The notes beneath the pieces are model-generated. The model searched no databases. It had not been told where the DNA came from and was given only the letters and a program-made list of their open reading frames with translations. A stretch of DNA of 64,000 nt from Kerstersia gyiorum (GTDB taxonomy: Bacteria > Pseudomonadota > Gammaproteobacteria > Burkholderiales > Burkholderiaceae_B): NCBI RefSeq assembly GCF_004216755.1, contig NZ_SGWZ01000004.1:272158-336157 (forward strand), in the 5' to 3' direction. Shown here in pieces: positions 16,441 to 24,309 of this stretch; position 1 is the first letter of the stretch; each line of letters begins with the position of its first letter. The translations under genes and the position numbers were made by a program.

Positions 16441-17277
16441 ATGTCAGATCCCTACCGTCATCAGTCCCTTCCCATCGAGTCTCCAGCCGCCGCCTCTCCG
16501 CGTGAGGCGGCAGGCCCGGCCGCGCTGGCGCAAGCCTTCCAGCGCGCATTGGTGTCGTTATGGCACCCGCGCATGCTGCTGGCGCTGCTGCTGCCTTTCA
16601 TCATCATGGCGGTAGGGGCGGTGTTGCTGGTGTGGTTCGCCTGGACACCGGTCAGCCAATGGTTGATGCAGCAGCAATCGAGCTGGTCGGCACTGGAAAA
16701 CGCAGACGCCTGGCTGACGGGCATCGGCCTGTTCTCGTTGAAAGTCTGGCTGACGCCGCTGCTGGCCGCCTTGCTGCTGTTGCCGCTGGCAGGCCTGCTG
16801 GGCCTTTTGATTGCCGCCGTGTTCATCACCCCGATGGTGATGTCGCACCTGGAAAAGACGCGCTACCCCGGCCTGCAACGCAAAGGCCGGCATGGTTGGG
16901 CGCTCAGCCTGTGGAATGCTTGCTGGGTCGGGACGGTCTTCTGCGTGGGCTGGGTCGTGACCTTGCCGCTCTGGCTATTGCCGCCCGCAGGCATGGTGCT
17001 GTCCATCTTCTGGTGGACCTTTGCTTTTACCCGCCTCATGCGCGTCGATGTACTGGCCGAACATGCCAGCCCGGACGAGCGCCGCTTGCTGTTGCAGCGG
17101 CAAGGCAAGGGGTTCTGGTATGCCGGCCTGATCTGCGCGCTGCTCAACCTGCTGCCGCCCGCATGGCTGGTGCTGCCGGTCTATTCGGCACTGGTTTTCG
17201 GCCACTATGGCATGGAAGGTTTGTCGCGCCTGCGCACCGGATCGGTGCATGGTCAAGGCGGCGTGAGGAGCCTATGA
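16441..17277 (+). CDS. EI24-domain membrane protein (CysZ-like)
   Basis: 278 residues with five or six hydrophobic segments (for example LLALLLPFIIMAVGAVLLVWF, LLAALLLLPLAGLLGLLIAAVF) in the pattern of the EI24/CysZ family. CysZ mediates sulfate uptake in E. coli, but many betaproteobacterial EI24 proteins have no known role and no sulfate genes lie next to this one. The ATG at 16441 follows CAGGAG. The next gene starts 60 bases downstream and may be cotranscribed. Confidence 0.8.
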   Translation: MSDPYRHQSLPIESPAAASPREAAGPAALAQAFQRALVSLWHPRMLLALLLPFIIMAVGAVLLVWFAWTPVSQWLMQQQSSWSALENADAWLTGIGLFSLKVWLTPLLAALLLLPLAGLLGLLIAAVFITPMVMSHLEKTRYPGLQRKGRHGWALSLWNACWVGTVFCVGWVVTLPLWLLPPAGMVLSIFWWTFAFTRLMRVDVLAEHASPDERRLLLQRQGKGFWYAGLICALLNLLPPAWLVLPVYSALVFGHYGMEGLSRLRTGSVHGQGGVRSL

Positions 17278-17337
17278 TATGCAGTCATCAGCGGGCATGC
17301 GCAGCGTGTGCCCTGGATTGAACCCACGGATGCACAT

Positions 17338-18162
17338 ATGACGCAAGAGTTCCCGGCACGGCGCTTTTCCCTGATTATCGTCGGCGATGAAATTTTGTCC
17401 GGCAGGCGCGAAGACAAGCACCTCAGCAAGGTCATCGCCTTGCTGGGAGAGCGCGGCCTGTCGCTTTCCCATGCGGAATTCCTGCCGGATGATTTCGATA
17501 CCCTGGTCGAAGCCTACCGGCGCAGCTTTGCCCGTGGCGACATCGTATTTTCCTGCGGCGGCATAGGCGCCACGCCGGATGACAAGACTCGCCAGGCGGC
17601 CGCCCGGGCGCTGGATGTGCCCCTGGCGCTGCACCCGGAAGCGGTGCGCCTGATCACCGAGCGCTGCGCCGAAATGGCCGAAAAGGGCTCGGGCAGTGCA
17701 GACATGAACACGCCGGAGAACCAGCAGCGCCTGCAAATGGGTGTTTTCCCGGAAGGGGCGGAAATCGTGCCCAACCCGTATAACCGCATTCCCGGTTTTT
17801 TCATCCACGACCACACCTTCCTGCCCGGTTTTCCGGTCATGGCATGGCCGATGATCGAATGGACGCTGGACTACCGCTATGCTGATTTGCAGCACCGGCA
17901 GAATCGCGTCGAATACTCGTTCCTGGTTTTCAAAATGCCGGAGTCCCGCATCACGCCTGCGATGGAAGAAGTGGAGCGTCGCTGGCCTGGCGTCAGTGCC
18001 TTCAGCCTGCCGACGGTCGGGGATGGCCAGGGCACCATGCCGCATATCGACCTGGGCGTGAAGGGCGAGCCCGAAGCCGCGGCCCAGGCGCTGGCCTACC
18101 TGCGTGACGAAGTGGTACGGCTGGGCGGGCTGTTGCAGGCGCCGGCAGCACATCAGGCCTGA
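17338..18162 (+). CDS. Molybdopterin-binding-domain protein (CinA N-terminal type)
   Basis: 274 residues with the MoCF/MogA fold found at the N-terminus of competence/damage-inducible CinA proteins: IIVGDEILSGRREDKHL and IVFSCGGIGATPDDKTRQA are the recognisable loops. It lacks the C-terminal CinA deamidase domain, as is usual for this stand-alone form. The family acts on molybdopterin or nucleotide-like ligands, but the role of the short form is unproven. The ATG at 17338 is preferred over an upstream GTG (17308) because homology begins there. Confidence 0.82.
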   Translation: MTQEFPARRFSLIIVGDEILSGRREDKHLSKVIALLGERGLSLSHAEFLPDDFDTLVEAYRRSFARGDIVFSCGGIGATPDDKTRQAAARALDVPLALHPEAVRLITERCAEMAEKGSGSADMNTPENQQRLQMGVFPEGAEIVPNPYNRIPGFFIHDHTFLPGFPVMAWPMIEWTLDYRYADLQHRQNRVEYSFLVFKMPESRITPAMEEVERRWPGVSAFSLPTVGDGQGTMPHIDLGVKGEPEAAAQALAYLRDEVVRLGGLLQAPAAHQA

Positions 18163-18174
18163 CGGCGGCAGTTT

Positions 18175-18203
18175 CGTTCCCATGAACGGCATTCATGGGA
18201 ACG
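18175..18203 (+). terminator. Perfect 12-bp hairpin between MoCF gene and IclR gene
   Basis: CGTTCCCATGAA (18175-18186) and TTCATGGGAACG (18192-18203) form a perfect stem with a 5-base loop. It starts 13 bases after the upstream stop. The tail (TGTGAAAAATCG) is not T-rich, so it could be a factor-aided terminator or an operator for the IclR regulator downstream. Confidence 0.55.
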
Positions 18204-18321
18204 TGTGAAAAATCGTTGTGTTTTGCATGGCATTTTTTCACGATATGAGATTAAAATAAAAAATTGCTGCACCGCCGCATGCGCTATTCCAGCTGCATGG
18301 ACGTCTTTGCCGATAAGAAAA

Positions 18322-19137
18322 ATGACTCGACCCTCAGTCAAGCTGTCGCCGGGTGACCAGGCGTCCCAGCCCGAATCGTCCGGGATCGCCATTCAGGTAC
18401 TGGAACGCGCCATGCGCTTGCTCGATGCGCTGGCCGCCCAGCCAGACCCTATCTCGCTGAAAGACCTGTCTCATGCCACCGGTCTGCACCCTTCGACTGC
18501 GCACCGTATCCTGCATGATCTGGTGCAAGGCCGCTTTGTCGAACGTGTCGATAGCGGCATGTACCAGCTCGGCATGCGCCTGCTGGAATTGGGCTCGCTC
18601 GTCAAGGGCAGGCTGGACGTGCGCGAGGCCTCGATTGCTGCCATGCGCAATCTGCATCGCTTGACACGCCAGACTATCAATCTTTCGGTGCAGCAGGGCG
18701 ATGAAATCGTCTACATCGACCGCGCCTGGAGCGAACGCTCCGGCATGCAGGTCGTGCGTGCCATTGGCGGCCGGGCGCCGCTGCACCTGACTTCCACCGG
18801 CAAGTTGTTCCTGTCCATGGTAGACAGCCGGCAGCTGCGTTCCTATGCGATGCGTACAGGGCTGGCGGGCAATACGCGCAACAGCATCACCAGCGTGGAT
18901 GCGCTCGAGCAGGAGCTGGCCAAGGTCAAGCGCCTCGGGTATGCGCGAGACAACGAAGAACTGGAGCCCGGTGTTTGCTGCATTGCCGCAGGAATACGTG
19001 ACGACAGCGGCAAGCTGGTCGCCGGTCTGTCCATTTCCTCGCCAGCGAGCCGCATGCAGGACGAGTGGCTGGACTTGCTGGTGCAGGCGGCGGACAGCAT
19101 TTCGTCGGCGCTGGGTTTCGAGCCTGAGCACAGCTGA
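18322..19137 (+). CDS. IclR-family transcriptional regulator
   Basis: About 271 residues. A winged helix-turn-helix (about residues 20-85, with LKDLSHATGLHPSTAHRILHDLV) is joined to the IclR effector domain (IGGRAPLHLTSTGKLFLS, ARDNEELEPGVCCIAAGI). It is a cytoplasmic dimeric or tetrameric DNA-binding protein that usually controls a nearby catabolic operon, but its neighbours here (MoCF protein, phasin) give no clear target. The only in-frame ATG is at 18322; the frame is open to a GTG at 18205. Confidence 0.87.
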   Translation: MTRPSVKLSPGDQASQPESSGIAIQVLERAMRLLDALAAQPDPISLKDLSHATGLHPSTAHRILHDLVQGRFVERVDSGMYQLGMRLLELGSLVKGRLDVREASIAAMRNLHRLTRQTINLSVQQGDEIVYIDRAWSERSGMQVVRAIGGRAPLHLTSTGKLFLSMVDSRQLRSYAMRTGLAGNTRNSITSVDALEQELAKVKRLGYARDNEELEPGVCCIAAGIRDDSGKLVAGLSISSPASRMQDEWLDLLVQAADSISSALGFEPEHS

Positions 19138-19317
19138 AAACGACCAGGCAGGTTCTGCCCGCAGTCCCTGGACGGAACGCGTAAGTGATTTTTTCAAAAG
19201 GACAAAATCAGCCCGCGTGACGGTCCACTGGCGCGAAAGTGGCGTGAATGCTGGCGCTGCGTGATGCATGGCGAAAATTTGCAGCCAGGCTGTAACAACT
19301 CGGTCATGCCCACGTCG

Positions 19318-19345
19318 TTGACATTAATGAAGAAATGTATAAAAT
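19318..19345 (+). promoter_or_regulatory. Sigma-70-type promoter of the phasin gene
   Basis: TTGACA (19318-19323) is separated by 16 bases from TAAAAT (19340-19345). It predicts a transcript start near 19352 and a leader of about 140 bases before the phasin start codon. The remainder of the 350-base gap after the IclR gene holds nothing else I recognise. Confidence 0.65.
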
Positions 19346-19452
19346 TCAGTTTGTGCAGCGCAACAACCGGCTGATCAGGCCGGCAGGTGTGGTAAGCGCG
19401 CTGCCTATCGCTACGATTCGCTGAGATTCACGTATTCCAGGGTCAACCTTTT

Positions 19453-19474
19453 CCGTCTCTGCCAGGAGAGACGG
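19453..19474 (+). promoter_or_regulatory. Leader hairpin next to the phasin ribosome site
   Basis: CCGTCTCT (19453-19460) pairs perfectly with AGAGACGG (19467-19474) around the loop GCCAGG. The phasin ribosome site AGGAG lies only 6 bases further on. In the message this stem would sit directly beside the ribosome site and could stabilise the very abundant phasin mRNA or tune its translation. Confidence 0.55.
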
Positions 19475-19491
19475 TAATCCAGGAGATAAGC

Positions 19492-20058
19492 ATGAGCGCC
19501 ATTCCGCAACAATTCGCCGCCGGCCAAAAGTCGGCTGTTGACAGCATCGTCAACTTCCAACAATCCCTGTTCGGCGGCTTCGAGAAGCTGGTTGAACTGA
19601 ACCTGAAGACCGTGCGTGCCTCGCTGGACGAAGCCGCACAACTGGCGCAGCGTGCCCTGGAAGTCAAGGATCCGCAACAGGCCGCCGGTCTGGTGTCCGG
19701 CCTGGCCCAGCCCTCCGCCGACAAGGCGCTGGCCTACAGCCGCCAGGTTTACGACATCATCGCTTCGGTGCAGGGCGAACTGACCCGCCAGGCTGAAGCC
19801 CGCGTGGCAGAGCAACAGCGCTTCGTGTCCGAGCTGGTCGAGCAACTGAGCAAGAATGCCCCGGCAGGCTCCGAGCATGCCCAGGCACTGCTGAAGTCGG
19901 CCCTGGCTTCGGTCAACGGTGCCTATGACACCTTCTCCAAGGCTGCCAAGCAGGCTGCTGAAGTTGCCGAGAAGAATGTGCATGCTGCTGCCAATGCGTC
20001 GTTCCAGGCTGCTTCCGAAGCCGCCGGCGCCGCTGCCAAGGCTGCCAAGGTCGCCTGA
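19492..20058 (+). CDS. phaP: Phasin family protein (PHA granule-associated)
   Basis: 188 residues, the usual length of PhaP1-type phasins, almost entirely amphipathic alpha helix and rich in alanine and glutamate. The family stretches QKSAVDSIVNFQQSLFGGFEKLVELNLKT and AAQLAQRALEVKDPQQAAGL are clear. The C-terminus is alanine-rich (AASEAAGAAAKAAKVA). Phasins coat polyhydroxyalkanoate granules and limit their coalescence. It has a strong promoter, leader hairpin, good ribosome site and strong terminator, consistent with high expression as a single-gene unit. No PHA synthase gene is in the window. Confidence 0.92.
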   Translation: MSAIPQQFAAGQKSAVDSIVNFQQSLFGGFEKLVELNLKTVRASLDEAAQLAQRALEVKDPQQAAGLVSGLAQPSADKALAYSRQVYDIIASVQGELTRQAEARVAEQQRFVSELVEQLSKNAPAGSEHAQALLKSALASVNGAYDTFSKAAKQAAEVAEKNVHAAANASFQAASEAAGAAAKAAKVA

Positions 20059-20080
20059 TCCGCTATCTGCAGGGTTCAAG

Positions 20081-20117
20081 AAAACCGCTGCTCCGGTTTA
20101 TCCGGAGTGGCGGTTTT
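20081..20117 (+). terminator. Strong Rho-independent terminator of the phasin gene
   Basis: AAAACCGC-TG-CTCCGG (20081-20096) pairs with CCGGAG-TG-GCGGTTTT around a TTTAT loop, followed by further T. It lies 22 bases after the phasin stop. Confidence 0.9.
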
Positions 20118-20279
20118 TTCATTTCACCAAGGCTCCAGCACCTAACTTCACTGGACTACATCGAAGTCGCAGTCGATGCGGAGCGACTTCCTGGTGTTGG
20201 CAGGGATGGTGCACAGTCTTGGCTTCATCGTGGCCGTCACGGTGGCTATCGCACCGTGAAACAACAACCCAAGGCTGGC

Positions 20280-20898
20280 TCAAGCCAGGCTTTCAGGGGC
20301 CAGTTTGGCGATGGCCTGATAGTGCGTGAGGTGGATGCGGCCATCAAGGTAGCGCACATTGGCGAAATACAGGCTTTCGTCGATGCGCAGTCCCAGCACA
20401 TGTGCGCTGGTGCGCACCGGGTGCCGCAGCACGTTGCGGAAATGCTCGGTACCCGGCTCTTGCCCCACCACAGCGATGTGGGGACGGCTACTGCGGTATA
20501 GGTGCAACACCAGGGCTAATCCCACCCCAGTCACTAGGCCGATTTCCACGCCAGCTAGCAAGGTGGCGGCCAATGTGGCTGCCACTACCGAGAAATCGAA
20601 GCGCGAGTAGATCCACGTCCGCCGCAGCGGGCCCAACTGCAAGCGTACAGCTGCTGCCCAGGACCGCGTAGGCTAATAGCGGCAGTATGCTGGCGTACAG
20701 GCCAGTTTGAGGTGGCAGGCCGGCCAACAGGGCATAGGCCAGGCTTTGCGGGATCAGCATTAGCGTGACGACGCCAGCGGCCAGCAGGTCGCCGATGAAC
20801 TGGTTCCGGTTGTAGCGTCGGCCCCACGTCAGGATAGGAAACCAGCGCCGAAAGCGCTTTGGCTGTGTGGCATGTGGGCGCTGACGTTGTGTTTGCAT
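20280..20898 (-). pseudogene. Decayed SulP-family anion transporter
   Basis: Reading leftward from 20898, the first 85 or so codons match the N-terminus of SulP transporters (NRNQFIGDLLAAGVVTLMLIPQSLAYALL, ending LAVGPAA). Near 20630 the match jumps in another frame to the far C-terminal part (RTWIYSRFDFSVVAATLAATLL, then SRPHIAVVGQEPGTEHFRNVLRH). Roughly 300 codons between, most of the membrane domain, are missing, and the STAS domain is cut short at a stop at 20280. The gene cannot make a working transporter. It lies convergent to the phasin and upstream of the sulfide genes. The 160 bases before it (20121-20279) hold nothing recognisable. Confidence 0.78.
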
Positions 20899-20946
20899 GC
20901 CAGGGTCTCTTTCAATATCAATTTTTATAGTTTATATTTTTATATA

Positions 20947-21207
20947 TTGATAGTCGAAAGGCACATTTCCAGTAAGCAAACCACGCCCGAACAACTGCGC
21001 GAACATGCAGGTAAAGCCTGTGCATTGCTCAAGGCGCTTGCCAACGAAGACCGATTGATGCTCTTGTGCCAGACCGCTTTAGGACGGCAGAACGTGGAGG
21101 AACTGGAAGGGGCCACGGGTATCCGGCAGCCCTCTTTGTGTTTGGCCAGCGATAACGTCGTGTGCATCATGCGCACACTCTGGAATATCTATTGCGCCCC
21201 GACGTGA
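20947..21207 (+). pseudogene. ArsR-family regulator with internal deletion
   Basis: The reading EQLREHAGKACALLKALANEDRLMLLCQTA and VEELEGATGIRQPSL matches the first half of ArsR/BigR-type sulfur regulators. It then jumps to LASDNVVCIMRTLWNIYCAP, the family's final helix. About 30 residues holding the recognition helix and wing are missing, but the frame is kept. A TTG at 20947 could start it; no ATG lies in a good place. The shortened product should dimerise at best and not bind DNA normally. It would once have controlled the sulfide genes starting 13 bases downstream. Confidence 0.7.
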
Positions 21208-21220
21208 CGGGGCTGACACC

Positions 21221-22561
21221 ATGACAAGAGCAAAAGACCTCATTGGAGACATCGCATTTGATCGTCGTCGGGCATTGCTGATGCTGGGCACTGCATGCGC
21301 CGCGGGCTCGACATGTTCAGCGAATGCTGCCCGTGCGACGGGCAAGACGCCGACCAAGGCGCGTATCGTCATCGCGGGCGCCGGCGCAGCGGGCCTGACT
21401 GCGGCTTCGCGCCTGGCTGCCGCGCTCGACGGCGCCCAGATTACCCTGATCGACGCACGCAAGGAACACTTCTACCAACCGGGGTTCACGCTGGTCGGCT
21501 CAGGCATCAAGCCGGTGAACTACGTTACGTCCTCCACCGCCGACTACGTGCCAATGGGGGTGGAACAGGTTCAGGAGCGCGTGGCCGAGTTCGACCCGGA
21601 AGGCAACCGCGTCGTTACTGAAAGTGGAAAAGCCTACCCCTACGACTTCCTCATCGTCGCCACCGGCATGCAGCTGGAATACGGCTTGATCGAGGGCATG
21701 GATGACAAGCTAATCGGTCAGAACGGCATCGGCAGCATCTACCACAGTCCGGCGGGAGCGCTGGCCACCTGGCAGGCCATGTCTGCGTTTGCTGACCGGG
21801 GTGGCCGTGGTGTGTTCATGCGCCCCGCCACCGAGATGAAGTGTGCGGGCGCTCCTCTCAAGTACACCTTCGTGACCGAGGATTACCTGACGCGGCGCGG
21901 GCAACGTGGCAAGGCTGAGGTGGTCTACAACGCGAACAACAAGGCATTGTTCAGCGTGCCCATCGTCTCGGAGAAGGTGCGCATGCTGTTTCAGGCGCGT
22001 GGCATCAAGATGAACTATGACCGCGTACTCAAGGCCATCGACCCGGGCAGGAAGATCGCCACCTTCAGCACACCCGATGGCATGGAGGAGCAGAACTACG
22101 ACTTCATCCATGTCATCCCGCCTATGCGTGCGCCGGAGGTTATTCGCAATAGTCCACTTCCGTGGCAGACGGGTGCCTGGTCCGTCGAAGGATGGCTGGA
22201 GGTTGACCAGGGCACGCTGCGCCATGTGCGCTATCGCAACGTCTTCGGCGTGGGCGACATCGCTGGCGTGCCCAAGGGCAAGACGGCAGCCAGCGTAAAG
22301 TGGCAGGTGCCGGTGGCAGTCGATCACATGGTCGCGGAGATAGCAGGCAAGTCGTCGGAGGCCGTCTACACCGGCTACACCTCGTGCCCGCTGATCACGC
22401 GCCTGGGCCAGGCCATGCTGGTGGAATTCGACTACCAGAACAACCTGGTGCCGTCGTTCCCGGGCGTGATCGCACCGTTGGAAGAGCTGTGGGTCAGTTG
22501 GGTCATGAAGACCATGGCCTTGAAGCCAACCTACATCAGTATGCTGCGCGGTCGCGCCTGA
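21221..22561 (+). CDS. sqr: Sulfide:quinone oxidoreductase-like flavoprotein
   Basis: 446 residues. After a leader with a twin-arginine-like motif (FDRRRALLMLG) comes a FAD Rossmann motif IVIAGAGAAGLTAASRLAAAL, then DARKEHFYQPGFTLVGSG, the cysteine motif KCAGAPLK, the second FAD stretch VFGVGDIAGVPKGKTAASV and a C-terminal cysteine in YTSCPL. The two late cysteines match those that form the disulfide/persulfide centre in sulfide:quinone oxidoreductases, which oxidise sulfide and pass electrons to quinone. The leader suggests Tat export to the periplasmic side. Flavocytochrome c sulfide dehydrogenase flavoprotein is the alternative. It begins an operon with the next three genes. Confidence 0.82.
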   Translation: MTRAKDLIGDIAFDRRRALLMLGTACAAGSTCSANAARATGKTPTKARIVIAGAGAAGLTAASRLAAALDGAQITLIDARKEHFYQPGFTLVGSGIKPVNYVTSSTADYVPMGVEQVQERVAEFDPEGNRVVTESGKAYPYDFLIVATGMQLEYGLIEGMDDKLIGQNGIGSIYHSPAGALATWQAMSAFADRGGRGVFMRPATEMKCAGAPLKYTFVTEDYLTRRGQRGKAEVVYNANNKALFSVPIVSEKVRMLFQARGIKMNYDRVLKAIDPGRKIATFSTPDGMEEQNYDFIHVIPPMRAPEVIRNSPLPWQTGAWSVEGWLEVDQGTLRHVRYRNVFGVGDIAGVPKGKTAASVKWQVPVAVDHMVAEIAGKSSEAVYTGYTSCPLITRLGQAMLVEFDYQNNLVPSFPGVIAPLEELWVSWVMKTMALKPTYISMLRGRA

Positions 22562-22572
22562 GGAACCCCAAC

Positions 22573-22938
22573 ATGAAAGAACTTGATCCTTTGGTCTTGC
22601 TGGTGGTCTTCCAGGAAATGCTGGGTCCCTTGCTGTGGTTGCTCATGGCAGTGGTGGTGCTGGGCTTGCCGGCGTTCATTGTTCTACTGATTCGTGAGCG
22701 CGGCATCGTGTCGCGTCGCCTGGTCCGTTCGCAAGCCCTGGGCGTGATCGGCGGTGGCCTGGCACTGGTGCTGATGGCTCAAGTGTCATCATCCGGTTTC
22801 ACCGATGCTGGCGGGCCTGCAGACTGGTTCCTTATTGCCCTGGTGTTCGGGCTGGGGCTTGTGGTTTCGACCCTCCTTTTCTACACCGTCGACGGCTGGT
22901 GGTCTCGACGCGGTATGTCCGCGCGGTCTTCGGTCTGA
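22573..22938 (+). CDS. DUF5368 small membrane protein
   Basis: 121 residues with three likely membrane segments (LLWLLMAVVVLGLPAFIVLLI, ALGVIGGGLALVLMAQV, WFLIALVFGLGLVVSTLLFY). It resembles DUF5368, a family I associate with genes next to sulfide:quinone oxidoreductase; no function is established. It starts 12 bases after the upstream stop, which supports an operon and a membrane role alongside the flavoprotein, for example as an anchor. Confidence 0.75.
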   Translation: MKELDPLVLLVVFQEMLGPLLWLLMAVVVLGLPAFIVLLIRERGIVSRRLVRSQALGVIGGGLALVLMAQVSSSGFTDAGGPADWFLIALVFGLGLVVSTLLFYTVDGWWSRRGMSARSSV

Positions 22939-22973
22939 TTTCAACCTGATATTTCTACCAATGAGGAGTTTCG

Positions 22974-23351
22974 ATGACGAACAGCTATAAACAATTGACC
23001 CAGGACGTGATGGCTAATCTGGTGCCCCTGCATAAGGGTGTTCCGCAGGTTATGAAGGGTTTCGGCGAGATGGGCAAGTCTGCCATTGCCAACGGGGCAC
23101 TGGACGCCAAGACGAAAGAACTGATCGCGCTCGCGGTGGGTGTGGCGGCACGCTGTGACGGTTGCATCGCGTTCCACACCAAGGCCTTGATCAAGCTCGG
23201 CGCCACCGAAGCCGAAGTCCACGAAGCGCTGGGCGTTGCCATCTACATGGGCGGTGGTCCTTCGGCAATGTATGCCTCGAATGCCGTAGCCGCTTTCAAC
23301 GAGTTTTCGGCATTGGCCGGTAACTCGGGTGCAAAAGCCTCCGAGCAATAG
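22974..23351 (+). CDS. AhpD-like carboxymuconolactone decarboxylase family protein
   Basis: 125 residues, all-helical AhpD/CMD fold. The redox motif CDGCIAFH (CxxC followed by histidine three residues on) marks the AhpD-like thiol peroxidase/disulfide reductase type and not true carboxymuconolactone decarboxylase. LIALAVGVAARCDGC and EVHEALGVAIYMGGGP are typical. In this operon it could reduce persulfides or protect the flavoprotein from reactive sulfur; that is inference. GAGGAG lies before the ATG. Confidence 0.85.
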   Translation: MTNSYKQLTQDVMANLVPLHKGVPQVMKGFGEMGKSAIANGALDAKTKELIALAVGVAARCDGCIAFHTKALIKLGATEAEVHEALGVAIYMGGGPSAMYASNAVAAFNEFSALAGNSGAKASEQ

Positions 23352-23452
23352 CAAGTGAGAGAGTCGCAGATCGTGTTGATTCTGCCCCCTCATTGGAGGC
23401 GAAGGCGACCGGCGCCTCCCTATATCCACTTTGTACGATTTAGGACCTGACC

Positions 23453-23824
23453 ATGCAAACCACTGATTTTGTTGCGACCGTTTTCGACGGAAGAAGCAAC
23501 CCCAACAAGGTGACTGTGACCTTCACCATGGCCCTCAACGCACTACTCAAGGGCTACACCGCCACCATTATCCTGATGGTGGAAGCCGTCGAACTTGGCA
23601 AGCCGGGTGCTTGCGCCGGCATGGACATCGGCAAACCCTTCGAACCTGTTGCCAGTCTGTTGGACACGTTCCTGGAAAAGGGAGGGCGGATCGCGATCTG
23701 CGGCTCTTGCATGACCCACAACGGCATGACGGCTGAACAGATGGACCCACGATTCAGCATCATCAGTGCACCGGACGTAATTGATCTGTTGATGCAGGCC
23801 AAGGGGTCGTTACAGGTGACTTGA
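23453..23824 (+). CDS. DsrE-family sulfur-relay-like protein
   Basis: 123 residues of the DsrE/DsrF-like fold: TVTFTMALNALLKGYTATIILMVEAVELG, then a loop with a conserved cysteine (ICGSCMTHNGM). Members carry persulfide sulfur between enzymes. As last gene of the sulfide block it may accept sulfane sulfur from sulfide oxidation. It follows the AhpD-like gene by about 100 bases. No ribosome site of note is seen. Confidence 0.82.
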   Translation: MQTTDFVATVFDGRSNPNKVTVTFTMALNALLKGYTATIILMVEAVELGKPGACAGMDIGKPFEPVASLLDTFLEKGGRIAICGSCMTHNGMTAEQMDPRFSIISAPDVIDLLMQAKGSLQVT

Positions 23825-24309
23825 CGTCAGCCTTGACATCGCCCCTGATTGCGACTCGATGAGTCCCCCTTCAATGCCGTAGTCGCCTGGCGCGTTGCCA
23901 GGCGTCCACGCTGGCCTGCTGGGCTTTCCGTGTGGCTCTTGATGAACCGACGCGATGTCTGGGCGTGGGGAGCTCCACCTAGTATCTCCGCGATGTAGCT
24001 GTTGGTGCAGCAGTCTCGCCGTCACCGTTGCAGCAGAGATCTATTGTTCCTACGGGATATAACTCAGCCGAGCCCAAGGGAAACGACGTCCCTGGTTGAA
24101 ACGGGCGTGGGCATTGGTGAACTTGGGGCCTTAGTTTTAATCCGGGGATAATCCGGCCTAAGCCATTGACACACAATGGTTTAGGTTTATCAATCTGGCT
24201 GAAAGCTTGACGGCGGACATTTTTCATGGGTGTGCGAGTGGTCAGGGGTAGCAGGGGCAGAGCCGATTTCAGCAGTGCCCGGACATGCTCGGAGCCTACC
24301 AGGGCAAGG
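23825..24309. other. 485-base gap without a recognisable gene
   Basis: Only a perfect 8-bp hairpin, CGCCTGGC/GCCAGGCG (23884-23904), stands out; it probably helps end the sulfide operon. The open frames here are short and show no family pattern. The segment separates the sulfide block from the LysR gene and could be junk left by the transfer or decay that also truncated sulP and arsR. Confidence 0.5.

Noticed and set aside
20121..20279. Short rightward hydrophobic frame (MRSDFLVLAGMVHSLGFIVA) near the decayed sulP
   Set aside because: Only 27 codons, no ribosome site, no family match that I can support; treated as remnant DNA.
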